From assembly GCA_964017195.1 (NCBI GenBank), contig OZ024891.1, forward strand, positions 1,390,894 to 1,454,893: a stretch of 64,000 bases of DNA. Direction: 5' to 3'. Source of the DNA: Siderastrea radians. Its lineage: Eukaryota; Cnidaria; Anthozoa; Scleractinia; Rhizangiidae. Shown here piece after piece: positions 15,622 through 27,571 of the stretch (position 1 is the first letter of the stretch; each line of letters begins with the position of its first letter). Made by a program: the position numbers and the translations under genes. The notes under the pieces were generated by a model that saw only the letters and a list, made by a program, of their open reading frames with translations, did not search any database and was not told where the DNA came from.

Positions 15622-16489
15622 AGGACTACTATTGGCTCTACATCAACGGTTCTACCTGTACTGCCACAGGACCCAAAAAATGGGAAAAAGAACTAAAATC
15701 AGGGAATATTGATTGGAAGGCAAAATTTAATAACATTGGGAAAATATGCCATGAAAACAGATTACGAGAATTCAATTTTAAGTTACTCCATAGACTAACT
15801 GTTACTAAGAAGGAGCTGTGCACCTATGGTGTAAATGATGAAAACAGATGCCCATACTGTGAAGACCCAGACTCTATTCTCCATACTTTCGTTGAATGCC
15901 ACTACACTCAAACGTTTTATGTTAAAATTGTTGATTGGTTCAATGCAAAATTCAACTGCGCTTTTTCTCCAACGTCTCATGAAAAATTATTCGGAACAGA
16001 CCTAAATTCTTCAAGGAATAATGAGCTTAAATTTAATTATTGTCTACTATTTGCAAAGTACTACCTATACTACCAGAAAATGTACTATAAAGCTTGCAAT
16101 ATTACTGAATTTGTGTTAAAATTGGAACAAAAACTATTTATTGGAAGTCGTCTTAAAAGAAAACTTCTTGTGTGAAAATGTTTTTGCCCTTTAACACGTC
16201 TTGTAAGTACTTTCGTACTATATTTTATATTTTATGGTTTTGTGTTGGACTACACTATTTTTTTTTGTACTATCCTAGTTTTACCTTTGCTTAATCCTTT
16301 TTTTTTCTTTGTGTGTATTTTTTTCCCCGATATATTATCTTGTGTGATTTCCTTTTCAAAATGTAAAAAATGTATTGCAAAGTGCGGTAATGTAGTTAAT
16401 ATACCAAAAAGTTTCTGTAAATAGCTAAAGAAATGTCAGTGTATAAAATGTATGTAATGTCATGGCAATAAAAATTATTTTAAAAAAAA
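15622..16489 (+). mobile_element. LINE (non-LTR retrotransposon) 3-prime fragment
   Basis: An open frame from 15624 to the TGA at 16173-16175 encodes the C-terminal end of a non-LTR reverse-transcriptase polyprotein. It contains a zinc-knuckle of the zf-RVT type, C-P-Y-C-E-D-P followed by H-T-F-V-E-C-H (about 15853-15905). An AT-rich 3-prime untranslated region ends with AATAAAA and an A-rich tail near 16489. The 5-prime end is cut exactly at the E1 terminus, so E1 most likely inserted into this LINE. Confidence 0.75.
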
Positions 16490-16654
16490 CTAGACCACAA
16501 GAATCGGAGAAACTTCCATCTTTGTTATTTCCAGCTCTTGTAGTTGAATGTTTTTTGCTCTCCGAGATCCGCACAATACGAAGGTTCATTGCAACTGAGC
16601 TCGAATCGATCGATAGCCCCATCATGCTTTGCGAACCGTGTCCAACCACCACTG

Positions 16655-16716
16655 GGCTTGAACGGGAATCGAACCCATGACCTCTGCGATACCGGTGCAG
16701 CGCTCTAACCAACTTA
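16655..16716 (-). repeat. tRNA-like repeat, 3-prime half, split by Harbinger insertion
   Basis: Read on the minus strand, this half contains the anticodon arm and T arm of a tRNA-like unit. The remaining acceptor and D-arm portion resumes at 24862-24875, after the Harbinger element. The TTA at 16714-16716 is duplicated at 24862-24864. The intact relative is at 25051-25123. Confidence 0.7.
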
Positions 16717-16981
16717 GGGAGTATTTACATGAGACTGGGACGAACTCAGACCGGCATGAGTTCATATCGGTCTCCATATATTTCTTTTCTTGCGTTTACA
16801 TGAGGCCGGTCTGGAAATGAACTCAGACCGGTCTGACTTCGTGTCGGTCGCAGGATCGAGACGAGTTACTTTCGTACCGGTCTGAGTTCGTACCGTTCTC
16901 ATGTAAACGGAACCGAATCTCAGACCGGGTCCTGAAATTTCAAGCCTGCATGCCTTTGGGTCAGCGATATGCTAACTAGAC

Positions 16982-18078
16982 ATGCGCAAATCTTCAAAGA
17001 TGGCGGACAACACAACAGTGAAGGATCAAAAGAAGAAAGAAAGGTGGTTATTTACCGACGAAATGGTGGAAGATCTGTTGGAAGTGTTAAGGGATATAAA
17101 GGCGAACATGGAAGGGAAAGGCTTGGACTTTGAAGGCGATCTGGTGAAGCTTTATGCAGACGCACGAACAATGATGGCAGAAAGATACCCAGAATCTAAT
17201 TTTGGCCCTAAAGAAACCATGCAGCCGTCAGTAGAGATAGAAGACATGAGCAAAGAAGACTACAAAGAATTCAAGAAGAAGGTTGATGAACAAGAAAGAC
17301 CAATCAAGTTAGGATACGAGAGATTAAAGCCAAGGTAAAAAACTACGATCGGGCTTTCAAAAATGCGTTGCAGAGTCAACAAGATCTGGGAGTGGAAGAA
17401 TCATCAAGGACAACTGGGATACTTTAGCCGAAATTTGGGGGGGAGCCCCAGGTGCAGAGCCTTTAGAATTTGGAATAAATACCATGGGAGACACAACATC
17501 AGAGTCAGAAAAGCTAAGCGACAAAGTTGATGCCAAGGAAAGTGGAGACTTGCACACAGAAACGGGAGCCACCAGAGCCTAAAAAGCAAAAATGTGCCAC
17601 GGCAAGATATGTTGATGACAAGAGGAAAAAGCTTGAGAAAAAATTAAGCACTAGGCAAAAGGAGTCTTTGATGCTGGAAACCATGGGAGAAGATGTGGAA
17701 CTTAAAAAGAAACTTTTGGCTCAAGACACCTCCAAAACTTCTACTGCAGATGAAGCACTTAATAAAATAGCAGACTCCATGCAGATTTTAAGTCAAGCAA
17801 TTTTGACAGGATTTCAGCAATTAAATTCCCTCCAAACTACTGGTAATCAGTTTGCTGGACTAAGACACCCTCAGCCTGATCATGGATATCCTTTTGGGCA
17901 TGCTGTTTATCACAACAATCCAAACCAGCACGTTATGCAACAACAATTTCCTGGCAGGGCAAGTCCTTTTAGTCCTGTAGCATCTGCATCAATGGGACCC
18001 TCAAGTCCAAATAGTAGTCTCAGCTGGGAGAGTAGTGTAGATGACCACGAGCAAAATTTGTACCCAAAGTGGAACTGA
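16982..18078 (+). pseudogene. Myb/SANT-like Harbinger accessory protein, frameshifted
   Basis: The first frame (16982-17338) starts with a W-L-F-T-D-E-M-V-E-D-L-L segment typical of the Myb/SANT-like DNA-binding domain that accompanies Harbinger transposases. Reading then passes through other frames: a piece at about 17330-17430, then one containing W-D-T-L-A-E-I-W-G-G (about 17405-17440). It ends in a frame from 17527 with a basic helix and a Gln/Asn/Pro-rich tail ending at 18078. At least two frame changes are needed, so it is a pseudogene. In active elements this protein escorts the transposase to the nucleus and the element ends. Confidence 0.65.
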
Positions 18079-18292
18079 TCATGACAAGAAAGGATCAGGA
18101 CTGGCTCATAATATTGATGTGAACGCTATTGTTGAAGTTGATTTTGGTTATGGTTCTTGAAAGTAATACAAACTCTTACTAGTGACCGTTGTGTATTTAT
18201 ATCTTCATTGCTTGCCATTGGATAGTTCGATGGATACCATTTGTTGGAATTGTGTTGTTAAATGAAAGCATGCCCAGCATTGCTGTAGGGTC

Positions 18293-18431
18293 TATGTTGA
18301 GAAGACTGTCAGTGTTCAGATCATGCAATTACATAATGTATGTCTTGACCAATATTGCAGTTATAATTATAACTGCAATATTGGTCAAGACCTATATTGT
18401 GTAATTTCATGATCTCGAGACTTCTCAACAT
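18293..18431. repeat. Palindrome inside Harbinger element
   Basis: A near-perfect inverted repeat centred near 18364. Arms include TCTTGACCAATATTGCAGTT and its complement, and the outer arms TATGTTGAGAAG and CTTCTCAACATA. It is probably a small foldback MITE. Confidence 0.65.
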
Positions 18432-18593
18432 AATTATTATTGCAGCTACAGCTGTAGGTATTTTAATGTGAAAATTTTCATTGGACCCAAAGAATAAGCA
18501 AGGTTGAGTTGTTTACAATTTATTAATCTACACAAAAATAAACATGGGCATATCATTAAGGCATACAGGTAAAGTAATGCAAACTGCAAAGGG

Positions 18594-20379
18594 GGGTAGG
18601 TACATTTCGCTGACCCCCAGTCCATGGACCCCCACGATGGACTACCAAAATGGACTACCTTGATGGACTCTCAAATGGACTACCTAGATGGACTACCTAA
18701 TAAACTACCCTGAAAAAAATAGAAAGAAATATTACCCCTTGGTTGTTTGTTTTGATCGATTCGCCGCGATCCGCCATCTTGTTTTCATTTCGTGTTTATT
18801 ACTGCTGCTCAGATGTTCTGCAGGGGGGAGTAGCAAGGAGCGACAGGCCTGCACGACTTCTAACAGTGGAAACATTTATATAATGTAGCCTCTTAATATT
18901 TTTGTACTGACAAGTATGTGATTTTTAAGAAACTTTATGAACAGTGGCTCGTAAGATTTGTTGTTGCAATGACTGTCTTGGTTTTATAAAGTGCCATTAT
19001 TAAAACGTGTTTGAGCTTTGGCACCGTTTGTTGACATTGAGTTCAGTCAAATGCGTAACAATTAGCCCCTTTCGAAACTGTGAGTTTCGTGTCGATGGAG
19101 CTCGATATGTTTCCTCCTTTTGTAAGCAAGTCTTTCGACTGCCGATTTGTACAGGCAAGCCCATGATTTCGACCCTCCACATGGGTCTCATCAGTTGCCG
19201 GGGTTGGTTTTGCGAGTTGCTATTATGCAAGCTCATGTACGTTTTGAGAATGAGAAAGCATTCTGTTTGGCAAACGTTTTCCGTTGTGTATTCATACCCA
19301 CTGTGTGGATCAAAAATCCAGGATTTCTATTGGTTAATCAAAGGCGCCCAACTGTCAAATGTGGTTTTCGATCCTTATCCATTTGAAGCTTACGTGTGTT
19401 TGTATATGTTGCGTTTTTGACATTTTAGCACTCTGTTTTAGGTTGAATTGAGGAGTTGACCGTTATCTGATTTGATGCGTACAATATTTTTGCATAGCTG
19501 TAGTGTAGTTGTTTTGAATGTGGTGCAAATTGGTCTTTCACTCCTCTGTGATTTTCACTGAGTGCTGATATGTGATTTTCTAACACGTGTGCTTATATTT
19601 GGGCAGTAGTGTTGCTATTTGTTAGCCACGCGTTCTATATCACAGTCTTTCGACCAATTTTTTCTTCTTTCAGATTTGAAGTGGGATTGGTTTGGAGGTA
19701 TTTTAGAGGTGATTGAAGCGAGCCGTTACATGTTTAGGATTTTGACAACTCAAGGTCATATCGGTATGAAGGACTCCGGCTGCGGCTTTTGACCTTTGAT
19801 TGTGTCTGTGTTAACAAGCGACTCAATGTAGTCTCGAATCTTTACTCTTCTTGTCAGTTGTTATTTTCAAGATGTGTTTATAGGTAAAGTTAGGAGCGTA
19901 AAAATTCAATTACGTTCCACCAAATATTCAGTAGATAAAGTTTTTATAGCCACGTATGTAGGATGTTAAGATCGAAAAATGTGCATTCTAACTGGTCCTT
20001 GCCAGCCAGTCAGCTTGCTGTGATTTCGATCGGATAAGATTTGTAGCTATAGGTTGTTTTATAAGAGGACTATAGTGAAATGCGCTTTCTTTCACAATGT
20101 TAAAATGTTTTTTGCGTACTATGTAATCCCATGCAGAACGATTGCGCCTGCAGAACATCTGAGCAGCGGTAATAAACACGAAATGAAAACAAGATGGCGG
20201 ATCGCGGCGAATCGATCAAAACAAACAACCAAGGGGTAATATTTCTTTCTATTTTTTTTTCAGGGTAGTTTATTAGGTAGTCCATCTAGGTAGTCCATTT
20301 GAGAGTCCATCAAGGTAGTCCATTTTGGTAGTCCATCGTGGGGGTCCATGGACTAGGGGTGAGCGAAATGTACCTACCC
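18594..20379. mobile_element. Non-autonomous DNA transposon nested in Harbinger
   Basis: Long terminal inverted repeats of about 230 bp start GGGTAGGTACATTTCGCT and end with the complement. The 8-bp sequence GCAAAGGG flanks both ends (18586-18593 and 20380-20387), matching a hAT-type duplication. Inside each arm lie several tandem GGACTACC-based units (for example 18640-18715). The 1.3-kb interior shows no convincing gene, so it depends on a transposase from elsewhere. Confidence 0.75.
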
Positions 20380-22698
20380 GCAAAGGGGTAATAAATAAAA
20401 CTTGCTGGTTTTGTTCTGTTGAATAAACTACATATACGTATTTGTAAACTCAAGGTAATGTCTCAAGTGCTCTTTATGCTTCACTCTTAATGATGTAGTG
20501 TAGAAATACTCCCCTTGCATACGGTGAAATTTGAATTAACCAATCAGCATTCAGTAGGCGGGAAAAACTGTGGTGTCCTGACGTCACGCAGATTCTGTGC
20601 TCTTTGCTTCGGTTTCTGCGTGATCAGCGAAGTTTATACTGTGGAAGTGTGGTTTTATTTTACCGTTTTCTTCAAATTTACCGCTTGCCTTACTTCAGTT
20701 TATTAAAAGTCACAACTGTTTGCAATTATATGGACTGGATGAGCAACCAGGATCGATTCAAAACTTTTTTCTGCGGCGAGAGACTTCGCTAATTGGACTT
20801 GACTGCAAAGGAGGTGGTAAAAGTTTTCCTCTTGTCCTACTGAATATTATTTTTCACAAGAAACTTCACCTCCCTTTCACTCTCCTTAGCCTCGCTTCTC
20901 ACATGGATGTCCGCTAACTGAGCAGCTCTGCGTAGCGTCGGGTACAATCCGTCTTCTGTCCTTGTAAAGATCTTCGCTCACTTCATACTTGTTTTCATTG
21001 TGTACCGTACTTCATGTCTGGTTTTAATTCACCCCAACTTCCAGCTGTAATTGCCTGCTTTCAAAAGTGTCATTGCATCTCAACGAGATTGGTCTTATCG
21101 GTTAAGGAAAAATGTTATGTTCATCAGATCAGAGATACATCATAAATGTTTGACAAGTTTGATCCGCGGTCGATCGTTGTATGGTTGCGCTACACAGCTG
21201 ATGCTTCAAATTGGAAATAGGCAAGTTTGTACAATTGTCCACACACCCGGAGACGAATGAAAATGCCTTTTCAGAATCTGGAGCTTCCTTATGTCATAGT
21301 AACAGCAAAAAGCTCGTAGTCAAAAGCCGCAGAAAATTAACTCTTCTCAAAAGGCAAAACTCGCCTGAAATTCAGGCCAAGCAAAAACAACATGCGGACC
21401 GCTGTGGAAACGACACTTTCGCTTGCTTTATTCACCACGGAAAGTAAAAATAATTATTACCTAGCCCGTCTTTCTAAGTGGATAATTAACTTGACTAACT
21501 TGGATTGGAACGGTATAAATTGCAGGAACAATGTTTATTTAGGCAAATATTGATATGTCTATTTTCTCGCTTCAATTTCCACGCTTGGTAAGGTATCTTT
21601 TAAAACTTGCAATCAATCGACTTTTACAGACAGAGAGCAAAGAGAGGAAAATGTGTAATTTCTCACGAGATTTCAAGAAGATTTAAATTGTTATAATTAA
21701 ACGGAACAAATTTGAGAACAACTCTAGGTTTCAGGCAGGAGGAGTTTATTCAAAATGGAGAAATGAAAGTAGCTTAAAAAGAACAAAATGCAGATCACAG
21801 CGGTCCTGCATCAGTCCGCGGTACCGAAAGAGATTTGGAAATATAAAACTGCGTTACGTCGGATTCGTTGCAAAAACGAAAAACCGATAACCTACAGGCG
21901 ACTCTAAGAGATGAAGTTGTTCTTCAGAAACCGATTAACAAATTTATGATCCGGCTGTTTAGTTTAAGCTTATTTCTTGGGTTGCAAGTGTATTAAGCTA
22001 TGTAAAGTGCCTTTCGAAACTTGGGCGGCTTACATCAGAAAATGGGAGAGTGTGATAATTTTTTCTTCCTCAACAAGCACTCGTAACGCCATTCAACTTG
22101 TAACGATGCTAATGTCACTTCAACTTCTGTTTTTCAGATCGTGCAAAACCGCAAAAATTCTTACTGGAATTGGCTGTTTTGTAGCTTTCGGGATCTCGGC
22201 GTTGTTGTTGTTTCTCTGAATTTGATCCCAGTGGGAAGTAGAGCAGCTCGAGTCAACTCTTCTGATATAAGGAATAAATTCTAGTGTAATATTACGGTTT
22301 TAGTCATCGTCTTGTCGCTCTTCATACTCCTTAAACAATGAACACTTTTAATACAACACAAGCAACACAAAACAAACGCTAGCGGCTTCGGTCTTCGTAC
22401 TAGTTTTCACCTTTGATGCAAGCGCACAAAACCCCGTAATGCAAAAGTGTATGAGTAGAACAACAGGGAAAAGAAAACTTTTTGTAGCAAAGTCAACTCA
22501 ATCTACGCGTCAGTCGCTATAAACTCTTGCTTTTGTTTACAAACCGCAAAATACTGGAGTTTTCATTTGTAGCATTCTGAACCGTAACCGGAAACGAGAA
22601 CCCAGTGCATTTCGCAGAACACCGACAGGGCGACCGACCGGACACCACGGTTTTGACTGCCGCTCGTACCGCGGGCGCAGTTGCCGTATGCAAGGCCA

Positions 22699-22922
22699 TT
22701 TTACAGTTGTCTGCTTAGTGACCTGGCCTTTGAGTGAAAGCGAGGCTGGAGTTGACCTTGTTTTGATACAAACCCTCCTGCTTTTCATATGAAAATACAA
22801 ACTAGTTAGCATGAGAAGAACATGGTTTACATGTGGTAAGCAGGAGGGTCTTTATCAAAACAAAGTCAACTCCAGCCTCACTTCCACTCAAAGGCCAGGT
22901 CACTAAGGACACAACTGTAAAA
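22699..22922. repeat. Foldback MITE inside Harbinger element
   Basis: The ends read TTTTACAGTTGT and ACAACTGTAAAA. The inverted arms of about 85 bp share GACCTGGCCTTTGAGTG and AACTCCAGCCTC in opposite orientation around a centre near 22810. No coding capacity. Confidence 0.65.
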
Positions 22923-23282
22923 TAACCTATTGTCCTATAACTACCTGTTGTGACTGAAGCCATACCAGAAAGCTGTGTATGACTCTCCTAACACCCCTCG
23001 TGTTTAAAAGAGGGTACAGATACGTGAAAAAAACAACTTTGTTGTTGAAAATCAATACAAACTTTACAACCAAACACTGTATGTCCTCCAGTACCAAGTG
23101 CATTGTGGGAGCTATGCAATTGCATAAAGCAGACATACTATACGATGAAATCGTTCCACCACAAAATATGCTTCACCTTGTATATTTACTGCTGTTATTA
23201 TCTTATTTTACCTACAATTCACTTTGAACGCACCATTCAGTATATCAAAAAAACCAAAGTTACAGTTTCTGAAATTTATGAT

Positions 23283-24575
23283 TCATTCTGTAACCATATA
23301 ATCTTTGAAGTAATCAGTTATAATCTCCCTAGTCTTAACACCTTGGCCGTGTTTGGTAATACTATATCTCCTATCAGCAGACCTTTGGCTCTCATCTGCA
23401 CTGGTTTGCTGGATGGATGCTTCTGCTATCTCATCAATTCCTACATCGTTGATTTCACAGTAATTATGTAATACAAAGCAAGCATAGACTATGACTGGGA
23501 TATCATCAAGGTTGAAATTCAGGCATCTTGTTAGAATTTGCCACCTAGCTTTTAATCGCCCGAATGCACACTCAATCTGGTTGCGAGCAGCTCGTAACAT
23601 GGTGTTAAACATAACTTGTCCATTATCGTAGCAAGTTGAATATTCCTTCATGCAATGGGGCAGTAAGGGAAATGCTGGATCAGCCAACAAGAGAAGAGGC
23701 ACCTTGTCCCTGCCAGGCAGCAAAGTTCTGTGCAACTTTGGGATTCTGCCCTCCTACGTAGCTTTATTGATATGCGAGTTTGCAAAAACTTTGGCATCAT
23801 GTGTACCCCCAGGCCAGCGGATGTCAACATCAAGAAATTTCCCCTTTGCATCACATACTGCCTGTACATTGAGTGTATACTTCATTTTGTAGGAGAAATA
23901 GCTCTGGCTGTCTTCTGTTGGCTTGTTGATTTCAATGTGGGTGCCATCAACGGCTCCTAGAACTTGTGGGAATCCAAGCCGTTCCTGAAACATGTTGACT
24001 GATTCTTTGAGCTCATTGCCTCTTGTTACATTTAAATACCTGGGTCCTAGATGAGTATTGATTGCATAACAAACAATTCTAATTGTTTTCGATACAGTAG
24101 GAGCATTGACTCCAAATGCATTCGCAGTTACAGTAATGCTTCCTGTGTCCTTCAGGAGGTGAAGGGTGATTGCCAGTTTTTTCTCAACTGAAAGTCCCAT
24201 TCTTGGAGCTCAAGGGTCAGAGGAAATATATGGACTAAGCTCATCAGCCAATGCATCAAATTGCTCTTTGGGCATTCTAAAGTTTTTCATCCATTCTTCA
24301 GCAATAGCTTCGCCACTCCACATATTCATCCACCACTTATCAGTCCTCCCAGGAGCAACCCACCATCTTCTTTTCTTTGGTGTTGTCTTGAACTGTTTAC
24401 TATTTGGGCCAGCTGTGTTTGTTTCGGATAATAATGTGTTCCTTCTTTTGGCTTCGTCATCTTTGCCGCTTCTTAGCAATGATAGTATTACTATTGCGCA
24501 TAACATTAGTACAGAAGAAGTAGAAAGTAGAATCAACTGTATATAGGCTTGCGTTAATGTGTGGGAGTCCGCCAT
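23283..24575 (-). pseudogene. HARBI-type DDE transposase with two in-frame stops
   Basis: A 431-codon frame from the ATG at 24575 carries a hydrophobic stretch near residue 15-35. A helix-turn-helix-like region follows (L-S-V-E-K-K-L-A-I-T-L-H). The DDE domain has D1 in A-V-D-G-T-H-I-E-I (about 23925-23950), D2 in L-L-A-D-P-A-F-P (about 23670-23690) and E in I-E-C-A-F-G-R-L-K-A-R-W (about 23540-23575). In-frame stops occur at 24210-24212 (TGA) and 23754-23756 (TAG), both between conserved blocks and without frame loss, so inactivation was by point mutation. The catalytic residues remain. It belongs to DDE_Tnp_4. Confidence 0.85.
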
Positions 24576-24861
24576 TTTGAGATACTGCGCACTACGCAGG
24601 CCGCCCAGTGAGCGATACTTTATTTGTTTTCTGTCGTCAGTACATTCTACAGTTGTTTGTTGGCGTAATTTGTGTACGAGTTGGTTTATAACATGCTAAA
24701 TAATCGAATTATGAAGGTTAAGTATTAGCTCCAAGATCTACCGTCTTTGAGTTCATACCGGTCTCATGTAATCGACCAAGCATTTCGTCCTGGTCTCATG
24801 TAAACGGCTGCAAAAATTTCGTACCGGTCTGAGTTCGTCCCGGTCTCATGTAAATACCCCC

Positions 24862-24875
24862 TTAGCTATCAAGCC
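24862..24875 (-). repeat. tRNA-like repeat, 5-prime part, displaced by Harbinger
   Basis: GCTATCAAGCC after the TTA duplication is the acceptor/D-arm start (minus strand) of the tRNA-like unit whose remainder is at 16655-16716. Confidence 0.65.
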
Positions 24876-25050
24876 AACTGAGAGCTGGTCGATTGAGAGA
24901 TCGTATTTATCCCGTGGATGGAGAAATGAACATGAATATATGAAATACTCATATATTCGAACTGCGGATAAAGATAGAATTGTATGAAGATCATCGCAGC
25001 GAAGGTGTTTCAACTTAAACAGTTGAAAAGAAGAAACCTGAAAAAATTCA

Positions 25051-25123
25051 GGCTTGAACGGGAGACGAACCCATGACCTCTGCAATACCGGTGCAGCGCT
25101 CTAACCAACTGAGCTATCAAGCC
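25051..25123 (-). tRNA. tRNA-like sequence, apparent tRNA-Thr(GGT), probably a SINE head
   Basis: On the minus strand a full cloverleaf can be drawn: acceptor arms GGCTTGA and TCAAGCC pair perfectly, the D arm is TAGCTCAGTTGGTTAGAGC, and the anticodon stem CTGCA/TGCAG encloses loop CCGGTAT, which would place GGT as the anticodon. Position 33 is C rather than the near-universal U, and the T loop departs from TTCGA. A second, split copy lies at 16655-16716 plus 24862-24875. The repetition and defects favour a tRNA-derived SINE over a functional gene. Confidence 0.5.
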
Positions 25124-25857
25124 AACTGGGAGCTGGTATTTATCCCGTAGATGTTTCCATAGGGATTTTGCTTGCATTTCATCAAACTTTGTTACAGTTA
25201 TGATAAAATGCCTTCGCCCAGACACAAGAACAAGATATCATGTGAATTTTTGCAAGGAGTGCAAACCATAATAATTTTTTCAAAAGGCCAGAACTTGAAA
25301 ACGCTCGCCGAACGTTTTCAAGTTGTAAGCCATTTCCATCCTTGACATCCGTGGCCAAAGACACTTACTACTACTTTCACTGAATTAGTATGGAGTCTGA
25401 ACAAGTAATAGACCATTATTTTTAGGTTTCTTTTATATAAATGCGATTTTTGCTCTTTTCAAAAGGGCAAAAGTGACATTTAGAAAAGTGACTCTGCCCC
25501 TTTAAGGCTCGACCAAACGATTACTTACCATTGCTGGATAAAATGTTATGTATGAAACGTGAATGACTTGGTTGGACGTCACGACTTATGCAATGATGTA
25601 AACTACGCTTGTGAAGCCAAACTAATAAAGTGTTCCCGTCCATGCTCTCTTGAGAAATATTTTTTTACGATGTTAAACAGAGTCTTGGTTAAACACCAAC
25701 TTCATGATTAACAGTATTAAACATGGAGGCCTTAACAGCCCAATCAGCAATACTTTATTGGCTTTGTTTTCCCAGGATTGTAATGTCTGAAGATCCACCA
25801 CTCAGAAGACCCTAAGACCGGATTAAAACCATTCAATAACACAATACACATTCGATC
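25124..25857. other. Intergenic host DNA, no gene seen
   Basis: No credible coding frame. The segment ending near 25500 (GTGACTCTGCCCCTTTAA) resembles the right end of the TTAA-flanked MITE at 47109-47405, suggesting a truncated relative. Confidence 0.4.
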
Positions 25858-26600
25858 TTAATTATCAAAATTATCAAAAGTTACAACCGAACGCAAATCT
25901 GTCCTTTCATCAGAACAATTAACACCAGTAAACCTTGGAAAACATGAAGGTAGCACATAAAGTGCTGTGGTTGAAGGAAAAACAGTGGTTGGACCCTCAC
26001 TAAAGGAAACGCTAGCAAGTATCGACTGCAAGACGTTCAAAGAATCACTTAAAGACAAAGACAAGGTTGTAGACAAAATTGTTGAGACGCTCCGCAATGT
26101 GGATTCTGACAGGGTTAGTGACACACTTGCAAAAGTTGAAGGTGACAAGTTGCTGAGACAATGCTGGAGGTTGAGGTTGACACACTAGGCCCCCTGAAAC
26201 GCTTCTTGTGACGCTCCGCGACCTGGAGGCCGAGAAACTGGCTGAGGTGGAGACGGAGGCACTGGGTGACACGCTGGCCGAGGGCGATGCCGATGGCAAC
26301 ACACTGGCTGAGACGCTCGGCGAGGTGGAGGCCGAGACACTGGGCGACACGCTGCCCCCGGGCGATGCCGATGCCAACAAAATGGCTGAGACGCTCGGCG
26401 AGGTGGAGGCCGAGACACTAGCTGAGGTGGAGGCCGAGACACTGGGCGACACGCTGGCCGAGGGCGATGCCGATGCCGATGCCAACAAAATGGCTGACAC
26501 GCTCGGCGAGGTGGAGGCCGAGACACCAACTGAGGTGGAGGCCGAGACACTGGGCGAAACGCTGGCCGAGGGCGAGGTAAGTTGAGGGTGTATTCTAATT
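25858..26600 (-). pseudogene. Ser/Thr mucin-like exon fragment, GC-rich
   Basis: On the minus strand, from about 26600 to 26200, runs a low-complexity frame of [11 protein letters not shown] type repeats using mostly GCC, TCG and AGC codons. After a frame change near 26180 it continues with S-x-S repeats and ends P-S-C-F-P-R-F-T-G-V-N-C-S. This matches the end of the host mucin exon at 60236-62392 ([13 protein letters not shown]). No splice donor follows the C-S as it does there. A duplicated, broken exon is the best reading; a plus-strand acidic frame over the same bases is its antisense shadow. Confidence 0.55.
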
Positions 26601-26680
26601 GGCCCTGGCCCAACCAGCAACCGCGAGGACCAGGAGTTGTCCTTTGTAAGACCTCTGTCCCCACGCCCTCCTTTGATCAA

Positions 26681-27571
26681 TGCAACAAATTAATTTTGAA
26701 AGTGCGCAGGTAGTGAAGCCCTAGCCATCACACATTCACTTTTAAGTCGGCGGGCTTTACCATCAGAACAAGGTCTCATGCCCAGATCTTATTATTGACA
26801 CTCAACTTACTAATATAACACTAAACAGACTTGAAGTGAATCAGTCAATTCCAAGGTGAGATGATTACTACGAATTACGAAAGCAGAGCATGCTTTATGC
26901 CCACAAAGGTAATGATCACAACTGGAATTGCCTGATACATAATTCATCTAGTTGACACTAGAGAATTTCTTTTTTACATATTGACCATTAAACTAAAAAT
27001 ACTGCAATAATAGAACAACAACAGTCATCATATCATTCATGGTTATATTTTCAAATATATACACATCAACAGATGAGATGACTTGCATAAAAGCAATGCT
27101 ACGTTGCCTACACTGAAAACATAAAACTTAGATTTGGTAACCTTCCAGGTCACTCCAGGGTACTCCAAAACAGCTTGGGCCTTTTCAGAAACTATAATTT
27201 GTAATCAATTGGCTGCTTTCCTGTCACGCACAAAATACTCCACGAACACTTTTGGAAACAAAGGATAAATTTCTCCGCAATGTGACTTGCCTCTGAATTT
27301 CTCCATCTCCACCTTTTCATACTGCTGCAAATTTAAGCATCATCTCGAATACAATCACCAGCTTAACAAAAGTAAGAGTTCTGGACGATTCCACCGACCA
27401 GCGTTTTGCCTGTCACTCAATGATCTTCTCTTAAGCTGGCACATATCCAAAATTCGTCATCAACAACCATATCTCAAAACGCAGTAAAAAAGACTCATGG
27501 CATTCGCCATCTTTATTTCCTCTCTACCCAAGATTCCTTTTGACCCAGCATGCCCGTTCCCAGCTCCACGC
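26681..27571. other. Intergenic host DNA left of E2, no gene seen
   Basis: No supported gene or repeat boundary. The last bases (CACGC, 27567-27571) form the left copy of the E2 target duplication. Confidence 0.5.

Larger units (their letters stand above)
16717..24861. mobile_element. PIF/Harbinger DNA transposon (8.1 kb), inactive
   Basis: Terminal inverted repeats begin GGGAGTATTTACATGAGAC and end with the complement (GTCTCATGTAAATACCCCC). The target duplication is TTA, as expected for PIF/Harbinger. Both ends carry many subterminal copies of ACCGGTCTGAGTTCGT in both orientations, likely transposase or Myb-protein binding sites. It encodes both usual genes, a Myb/SANT-like protein (plus strand, left) and a HARBI-type transposase (minus strand, right), each broken. 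Secondary insertions (18594-20379 and 22699-22922) explain much of the length. The interval 20388-22698 shows no convincing gene. Confidence 0.85.

Noticed and set aside
19007..19420. 137-residue plus-strand frame inside the nested transposon
   Set aside because: No recognizable domain and overlapping open frames; the element appears non-autonomous.
26185..26664. Arg/Pro-rich and acidic frames over the GC-rich repeat
   Set aside because: Alternate readings of the same Ser-type repeat; only the Ser frame matches the paralogous exon and its F-T-G-V ending.
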